From Prorocentrum cordatum (taxonomy: Eukaryota; Sar; Dinophyceae; Prorocentrales; Prorocentraceae), in the NCBI GenBank assembly GCA_963575745.1, contig CAUYUJ010001763.1, forward strand, positions 16,124 through 58,623: 42,500 bases of DNA, read 5' to 3'. Within the stretch, counting starts at the first letter, position 1; each line of letters starts with the position of its first letter. The notes beneath the pieces are model-generated. The model had not been told where the DNA came from. It was given only the letters and a program-made list of their open reading frames with translations, and did no database searches. Below are positions 36,857 through 42,500 of this stretch, in pieces. Both the position numbers and the translations under genes were made by a program.

Positions 36857-38130
36857 AGGTCTGTGCGCCCCAGTTTTGAGGATTCCGCCCCGAGCATGCC
36901 CGCGGGGGCCTTTCGGCGTTTCTTCGGAGGTCAGTCGGGGCGCTGAAGGACCCCCAGGGCCCCTCGGGGCCTTTCGGAGGCTTATCAGAGTTTCCCAGGG
37001 TCCCGTAGAACACTGCCCGGTGCCTTGGGGCCGTATTCCGCAGTGGAGGGGTCTTACCTCGAGAGTATCGGGTCGGTTGGACTGGCGTAGCCTTGGGGGG
37101 GCCTTGAGCTTGAACCCGAGATGGCAACGCGCGTGCGCCTGCATGTGTCGTTGCCGGTTGGGTCCGACAGGTCTGCTTCGCTACGCGCGCGCTGATGATG
37201 GCAGCTTGGGGGGTCGACGAGGCCGCCCCTGAACGCGGTGTGCTTGACCGCGCCGCGGCTGAAGTTGAGAGATGCCTTTTGCGATAATCCCAGCTACGGG
37301 GCCGATCGTCCAGCTCATCATTCGTGCGATTGCCGCCGGCATGAACAAAGTGCGCCGTTTCCACTTAGGCCCGGGTAGCGCGGCATGCTCGACGTAAGCG
37401 GGGAAACGATTTGTGAATCACTGGCTCGCGACAAGCGCCGATCCTCCGGCCAGTCGGTTGCAGTGGGGGTGCGATTTTTCAATAATTTGCGCCCCCATGA
37501 GAGTCCTCGGACCTACGCTGGCGAGAGCCGCCAAGGCCATCGGTCGTTCGGCGCAACGGCAGGCCGTTTCAGTTCAAGCGCTGTTCGCATCAAAATATCA
37601 CTGGTAGCATTTACGGTTGATTGTTGGTGGGGGAAAAGATAAAAGAGCCGCTGCCGCGCCGCTGTCGCAACCCGGAGAAAGCAGTCGCATTTGTTACGTG
37701 TTTCTGTGCCTGATGCGAACGAATCGTTCAATTGAAGCTTTGTTTTCGCGCTTCAGGGAAATCAGCATATCAATGGTGTCATGCTGGAGGCGTCTGGTAA
37801 CTTTATGCCTGGGATCAGTCGCGGACTGCGCTTATATGCCGGCGGAGCTCATTACCAATGGTTTCTCAAGAAGCAGTCCTTATCGCCTGGCTCCCCAAAT
37901 CGTGTTTCCACGTTTTTATTGAAGATGGCCCTGGCGATATTGGACGCCCTGGTTTTAATTGTGGAACATGTGAAACGGCAGTGGTTTCAGGTGTTTCATT
38001 CTGGATTGCTTTTGTGCTTTTGGTTTGCTCTTTGGGCTGTTTTGATGCCATTCCCGAGCAGGATTGAAGCTAGCTGGGGATCTCCAGATGGCTCCGAAAC
38101 GGCCCAGGGGAGGCCCCAGAGGGTCCCGCG

Positions 38131-38190
38131 AGCGAGCCATCGTGAAGCGTTTGAAAGGGCAGTTTCATAATTGCTCCACTCTGGGTGGCT
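38131..38190 (+). repeat. Palindromic module, copy 3
   Basis: The left arm AGCGAGCCATCGTGAAGCGT (38131-38150) continues TTGAAA. The right arm (38163-38190) has TTTCATAATTGCTCCACTC and GGGTGGCT. A weaker, more diverged copy precedes it at about 37965-38015 (GTGGAACATGTGAAACGGCA, then TTTCAGGTGTTTCATTCTGG). Confidence 0.65.
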
Positions 38191-38440
38191 CTTGGGTTCC
38201 ACTTGGGGCTCCCATGGGCTCCCCTGAGGGGCTCCCGGGGATTTCGAGGTGGTTCGCAAAGCCCCATGTCAACTCCGACAGCAAACGGCAACGGGGCACC
38301 TGAAAACTTTGTTGAACATGCTCCGCTCAAGTTGGCGTTCGGGGCCGTTTTACCGTCCGTTGATGCCTTCTTCGGGCTCCCCGGGGACTTCCGGGCGGCC
38401 CAGAACAGGAGCCCGGCAGGGGCTCTAATGGGCCCCGCGG

Positions 38441-38498
38441 GCGAGCCAGAGCGGAGCAGTTGAAGCGGCCGGTTCAGCTGTTCCACTCCACTTGGCTC
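38441..38498 (+). repeat. Palindromic module, copy 4
   Basis: The left arm GCGAGCCAGAGCGGAGCAGT (38441-38460) runs to TTGAA. The centre is GCGGCCGG. The right arm (38473-38498) reads TTCAGCTGTTCCACTCCACT and TGGCTC. Mismatches between the arms are mostly transitions. A partial copy, left-shifted, lies at about 38290-38350. Confidence 0.72.
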
Positions 38499-38585
38499 CG
38501 GGGGCGTCTCAGAAACTTTTCTGGCGCCCTGGAGGTTTTCAGGAGGCTTCAAAATGGCCCCGGAAGTGCCCTGTGGGCGGCCGGG

Positions 38586-38645
38586 GAGCGAGCCGGGGTG
38601 GAGCATGTGAAACAACCGTTTCAAATCTTCGACTTTGGTTGGCTC
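38586..38645 (+). repeat. Palindromic module, copy 5
   Basis: The left arm (38586-38613) has GAGCGAGCCGGGGTGGAGCA and ends GTGAAAC. The right arm (38618-38645) begins GTTTCAAATCTTCGACTTTG and ends GGTTGGCTC. Spacing from copy 4 is 145 bp, so modules and their G-rich spacers may form a loose tandem array. Confidence 0.7.
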
Positions 38646-39434
38646 TATGTGCCGTCTCGGGGCTCCCGCGTGCCTATTTCAGAGCCATGTCGGGCCTCCT
38701 CTGGTCCGAGACGTCGCGCTGCCCGCGCAGGTTTCGCTCGAGCAATTCATTGATGTGGGTTGTTCCGTATGCAATCATGAACTGGCGTTGTCGTCTGACT
38801 CAGGCCGAGGGGTGCGTCGCGCGAGCAGGCGCGCGGCGATGCTTAGTCAGGGCGTCCGTTGGGCGCGATCGTGCGCGCGCTTGCCGTGCGTATTAATTCG
38901 TGCTGCATTCACGTATTTCGTTCAGGGCGCCCCATGCCCCATGTGATAATTTTATTCGGCTTGCTCCGTCGTGGATTTCACCATCTGTTCTCAAGCTGTG
39001 CGTTCACTGAAGTTTCGTTGTGCTTCTGCGTCATCTTGTAGTCGTCGCAATCCCGAAATTCCCATTCGGGTGCGGAGTGCTTGACTCGGGGGATCCCGCT
39101 GGCAGCGGTGTCCCCGAGCGGTCTTCCTGCGCCGGCATGGCGTGCCTAAGCGACGATCCGATCCAGCTGGCCGCCCAGCGCCCCCGGGTTGTCTGGCCCC
39201 GTCGACCTGCCCCGGCAGAAGCGGGCAGCGCCGGGTCGCCCCGCCTGGGTCCTGGAGAGCGGGCGGGGCACGTCGCGAGCGCCGCAGGGCCGCGGCTAAG
39301 ACGTCGTCGCCCTGCCTCCTACGAGGGCGCCGTCAGGTCACTGTCCGGCCGCGCGCTTCCCAGCGCAGGCCGCAGCGCGCTGCGGTTCGCGTGCGATGCG
39401 GACCGGGGCGGAGCGCAAGGAAGTCGGCCAGTCT
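38646..39434. other. Noncoding stretch, no feature supported
   Basis: Base composition is mixed; the first 400 bases are less G+C-rich than the later part. Open frames have no recognisable domains. No repeats beyond short CGCG-rich pieces were seen. Confidence 0.5.
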
Positions 39435-39600
39435 GCCGGTCTGTTGGCTATGTTCCCGCCGTCGCCGCCCCGTCGTCGCCTCGTCGCCGCCCGTCGTCTT
39501 GGCCTGTGTGCCGGTCTTGCGGCTATGTTGCCGCCTCGTCGCCGCCTCGTCGCCGCCCGTCGTCTGGGCCTGCTTGCCAGTCTGGCGGCTACGTCGCGCA
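39435..39600 (+). repeat. Tandem repeat of 66-75 bp, about 2.4 copies
   Basis: Copies begin at 39435 (GCCGGTCTGTTGGCT), 39510 (GCCGGTCTTGCGGCT) and 39576 (GCCAGTCTGGCGGCT). Each contains CGTCGCCGCC and CCGTCGTCTTGGCCTG-like parts. The third copy is cut short where the 14-bp satellite begins. Confidence 0.85.
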
Positions 39601-39603
39601 GCG

Positions 39604-40100
39604 GGACTGCGCCGCCTAGACTTCAGCGCATATGTTGCACAGCGTAGACTGCGCCACGTAGATTGCGCAACATAGATTGCACCCCATGTAGTGCACCGTG
39701 TATTGCACCGCCTGGGTTGCACCACCTAGACTGTGCAACATCGATTGCGCAACCTCGCCTGCACCGCGTAGATTGCGCAACGTAGACTACGCCATATACG
39801 CTGCTTCACATATAGGGTACACCACAGTGGTTGCACTGCTTAGACTCCACAACATATATTGCACAACGTAGGTTGCACAGCATAGATTGCACGCGATGCA
39901 TTGCACAACGTGTGTTGCACCGCTTGGGTTGCACGACGTATTTTGCACAACGTAAGTTGCACCGCCTGGAGTGCTTCGCGTAACTTGCGCGACATATATG
40001 GCACAACAGTTATTGCACAACATTCTTTGCACCGCATGTATGTTGCAACTCACAGATTGCACAACATATTGCGCAACGCACAGATCGCACAACATGTGTT
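39604..40100 (+). repeat. 14-bp TTGCAC satellite
   Basis: Units are mostly 14 bp with consensus TTGCACNRCNTNNN. The cleanest run is 39873-39970, with seven units of exactly 14 bp. Variants alternate between TTGCACAACGTAG and TTGCACCGCCTGG. Edges contain 12- and 16-bp units. The array has no spacers of unique sequence, so it is not CRISPR-like. Confidence 0.9.
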
Positions 40101-40329
40101 CTCCTTCCTAAGGGAGTGTTAGGGTAACCCACCCCAGACTTAGCCGCTCCCCTTTCTTCTTCGTATTGCAATTTTCATATGATTATGTTCCATCGTCCAT
40201 CCTAAATATAAATGCGTATCATCCCAGGCAGGTCGGCAACGGTTCCCTCCCTCATCCTATGCAAAAAACGGTACGCGCGCATTTCTCATCAACCGTCATC
40301 AGTTTTCACGAGAGTCCCTGGCAACGAAT
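40101..40329. other. Short unique stretch between satellites
   Basis: More A+T-rich sequence has no recognisable gene. It includes AGGGTAACCCACC near 40130 and a CAT/TAT-rich part near 40180. Confidence 0.5.
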
Positions 40330-40462
40330 GGGGCGAAGTGCACGCGTGCGCGTCGTCGCGCGCGTGCCAAAGTCCTACCTCGGGTTTTGTAAGGATTTCA
40401 AAATCAAGTGCCCCGAAAACATTTAACAGACACGTGGTTTTGCAACGAAGATTTTCAAAATT
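40330..40462 (+). repeat. Left flanking direct repeat of the 77-bp satellite
   Basis: It begins GGGGCGAAGTGCACGCG, continues through CGTCGTCGCGCGCGTGCCA, then ATTTCAAAATC and ends ATTTTCAAAAT. It aligns by eye with 42320-42460 in the same orientation and order. Confidence 0.75.
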
Positions 40463-40529
40463 ATCCTGGCGAAGGTCCCAACCATATGCAGTTGTGGGTA
40501 CCGTAGTTGTGAACATCTGCTTCGGTGAA

Positions 40530-42075
40530 GCTCCCTATGGGGCCACGAAGCGCTGCCCTAAACGGGGGGGAACGCTGTACTGTGTCGGTGGTGTGCCGAA
40601 TAGTGTTTCCGGGACGCATGCGGACGGTCCCACTGAGGGTTTCGGTGGGGCTCCCTATTGGGCCACGAGGCGCTCTACTGAGTGAGTAAAAATGCCAAAT
40701 TGGGCTACCGGGACGCATGCGGACGGTCCAACTGGGGGCTTCGGTGGACCCCCCTTATGGGGCCGCGAAACGCTGCACTGCGCGGGTGAAAATGCCAAAC
40801 TACATTTCCCGGACGCATGCGGACAGTGGCACTGGGGCCTTGGGTGGAGCCCCCTATGGGGCCACGAAACGCTGTACTGGGTGGGTGAAAACGCCAAATT
40901 GGGCTTCCGGGACGCATGCGGAGGGGGGCACTGGGGCCTTCGGCTCCCTATGGGGCCACGAAGCGCTGTACAGGGTGGGTGCAACGCAGGGAGGAGCGGG
41001 AGGAGGGCCACGAAACGCTGTACTGGGTGTGCGGGGCGCATGCGGACAGTAGCGCTGGGACCTTCGGTGGGGCTCCCTATGGGCCACGAAACGCTGTACT
41101 GGGTGTGCGGGACGCATGCGGACAGTAGCACTGGGACCTTCGGTGGGGCTCCCTATGGGGCCACGGAGCGCTGTACTGGGTGGGTGAAGCGCAGGGAGGA
41201 GGGGGAGGAGAGCCACGAAACGCTGTACTGGGTGTGCGGGACGCATGCGGGACGCATGCGGACGGTAGCGCTGGGACCTTCGGTGGGGCTCCCTATGGGG
41301 CCACGAAGCGTTGTACTGGGTGGGTGAAACGCAGGGAGGAGGGGGAGGAGGGCCGCGAAACGCTGTACTGGGTGTGCGGGACGCATGCGGACGGTATCAC
41401 TGGGACCTTCGGTGGAGCTTCCTATACGAAGCGCTGTACTGCGTGTGCAGGACGCATGCGGACGGTAGCACTGGGACCTTCGGTGGGGCTCCCTATGGGG
41501 CCACGAAGCGCTGTACTGAGTGTGTGGGACGCATGCGGACGGTAGCACTGGGACCTCCGGTGGAGCTCCCTATGGGGCCACGAAGCGGATGGGGAGGAGG
41601 GCCACGAAACGCTGTACTGGGTGTGCGGGACGCATGCGGACGGTAGCACTGGGACCTTCGGTGGGGCTCCCTATTGGGCCACGAAGCGCTGTACTGAGTG
41701 TGCGGGACGCATGCGGACGGTAGCACTGGGACCTCCGGTGGAGCTCCCTATGGGGCCACGAAACGCTGTACTGGGTGTGCGGGACGCATGCGGACGGTAG
41801 CACTTGGACCTTCGGTGGGGCTCCCTATGGGTCCACGAAGCGTTGTACTGGGTGGGTGAAACGCAGGGAGGAGGGGGAGGAGGGCCGCGAAACGCTGTAC
41901 TGGGTGTGCGGGACGCATGCGGACGGTATCACTGGGACCTTCGGTGGAGCTTCCTATACGAAGCGCTGTACTGCGTGTGCAGGACGCATGCGGACGGTAG
42001 CACTGGGACCTTCGGTGGGGCTCCCTATGGGGCCACGAAGCGCTGTACTGGGTGTGCGGGACGCATGCGGACGGT
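40530..42075 (+). repeat. Mosaic 77/99/129-bp satellite
   Basis: GACGCATGCGG marks each unit. Starts are at 40613, 40712, 40812, 40911, 41036 (variant), 41111, 41240, 41251, 41380, 41451, 41528, 41629, 41706, 41783, 41912, 41983 and 42060. Unit lengths fall into classes of about 71-77, 99-101 and 125-129 bp. The 99-bp type carries a GTGAAAATGCCAAA insert; the longest carries a GGGAGGAGGGGGAGGAG insert. Shared parts are ACTGGGACCTTCGGTGGGGC, CTCCCTATGGGGCCACGAA and GCTGTACTGGGTGTGCGG. Open frames through it encode repetitive peptides on both strands and are not taken as genes. Confidence 0.93.
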
Positions 42076-42292
42076 AAGAAGGAGGGGGAAGAGGAGGAAG
42101 AGGAGGAGAACGCGGGGACCGTCTCTTCAAAACGAGGACCCAACACCACAGGATGGTTGGGAGAAAAGCTTGCGTCCGCGCTATTGCGAATTCCTACGAA
42201 CACCCATCGGTTTTCAGCATTCTCATAGCATGCTACCTAACGGGCCTCTCGCGCGCGCAAGCTGAATCTTTCGAACGCCCTTGCGCGCTTTC

Positions 42293-42315
42293 TGTCGCAA
42301 TAACCCCTTGCGACA
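42293..42315. repeat. Perfect 8-bp stem hairpin
   Basis: TGTCGCAA (42293-42300) and TTGCGACA (42308-42315) pair across the 7-base loop TAACCCC. It lies directly before the right flanking repeat; no equivalent perfect stem was seen before the left one. Confidence 0.8.
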
Positions 42316-42319
42316 AAAC

Positions 42320-42460
42320 GGGGCGAAGTGCGCGCGCGCACGTCGTCGCGCGCGCGTGCCAGAATCCTCCAAACACCTTAGGTTTCGCCGATATTTCAAA
42401 ATCGAGTGTCACGAACGCATGTCAAAAACACATCGATTTACAGCAACCGTTTTCAAATAA
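42320..42460 (+). repeat. Right flanking direct repeat of the 77-bp satellite
   Basis: GGGGCGAAGTGCGCGCG, CGTCGTCGCGCGCGCGTGCC, ATTTCAAAATCGAGTG and GTTTTCAAATAA follow the same order as 40330-40462, diverged by substitutions and small indels. The offset is about 1990 bp. Confidence 0.75.
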
Positions 42461-42500
42461 ACAAAAACCTGCGGTTGCGCGACTGCGAATTCTTGAGGAA

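Noticed and set aside
39604-42075. CRISPR-like arrays
   Set aside because: The 14-bp and 77-bp arrays have no unique spacers of regular length between identical repeats; they are ordinary tandem satellites.

Overview
The window looks like dinoflagellate nuclear DNA. That is an inference from three things: a very large copia-order retroelement polyprotein of a style I associate with dinoflagellates, long G+C-rich and simple-sequence repeat tracts with no compact genes, and a short spliced-leader-like sequence. No bacterial operon, rRNA, tRNA or intact single-copy host gene could be supported.

Bases 1-14318 hold one decayed Ty1/copia-like retroelement on the + strand. Domain order is Gag-like (CCHC zinc knuckle), Tpt1/KptA-type RNA 2'-phosphotransferase, Pro/Gln-rich linker, RING-H2 finger, retropepsin-like protease, two unrecognised but well-formed blocks (WISTPGDW/GPPG and CHFG), a glycine-rich methyltransferase-like block with Cys/His clusters, integrase (HHCC plus D, D, E), reverse transcriptase (catalytic HVDD) and RNase H. 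Integrase before RT gives the copia order. About a dozen in-frame stops and frameshifts break the coding sequence, yet each piece continues the next, so this was once one or two long polyproteins. The Tpt1, RING and methyltransferase-like parts are not standard retroelement domains and look captured.

The most striking signal lies across this element. I count 30 copies of a 14-nt hairpin of form GCNNG-GNRA-CNNGC whose two variable base pairs change together. The loop is GAAA, GCAA, GAGA or GTAA, always GNRA on the sense strand. Most copies read in frame as xGNxP (QGNLP, RGNSP, LGNEP, PGNRP, RGNPP), but five are out of phase and two lie in the noncoding 3' region, so the nucleic-acid hairpin, not the peptide, is the conserved object. 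I saw none in the other 28 kb.

Bases 14319-14922 are a noncoding run of back-to-back hairpins, one containing a spliced-leader-like sequence. Bases 15221-26757 are mostly a degenerate (GNT)n satellite, with all four middle bases, in two blocks separated by (GGA)n, an AAT-rich island and a short G+C-rich stretch. A recurrent anchor motif marks a degenerate higher-order repeat. The many long acidic or Met/Leu-rich open frames there are artefacts of the triplet repeat.

Bases 26813-39430 are mostly noncoding: 11-12-bp G/C-rich degenerate repeats (28.6-29.3 kb and 36.7-36.9 kb), a nested inverted repeat at 29.66-29.77 kb, a possible decayed unrecognised ORF at 32.0-33.1 kb, and a family of about 60-bp palindromic modules (35.0-35.5 kb and 37.9-38.65 kb). 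Bases 39435-42500 hold three more arrays: 66-75 bp units, a 14-bp TTGCAC satellite, and a 77/99/129-bp mosaic satellite flanked by diverged direct repeats.
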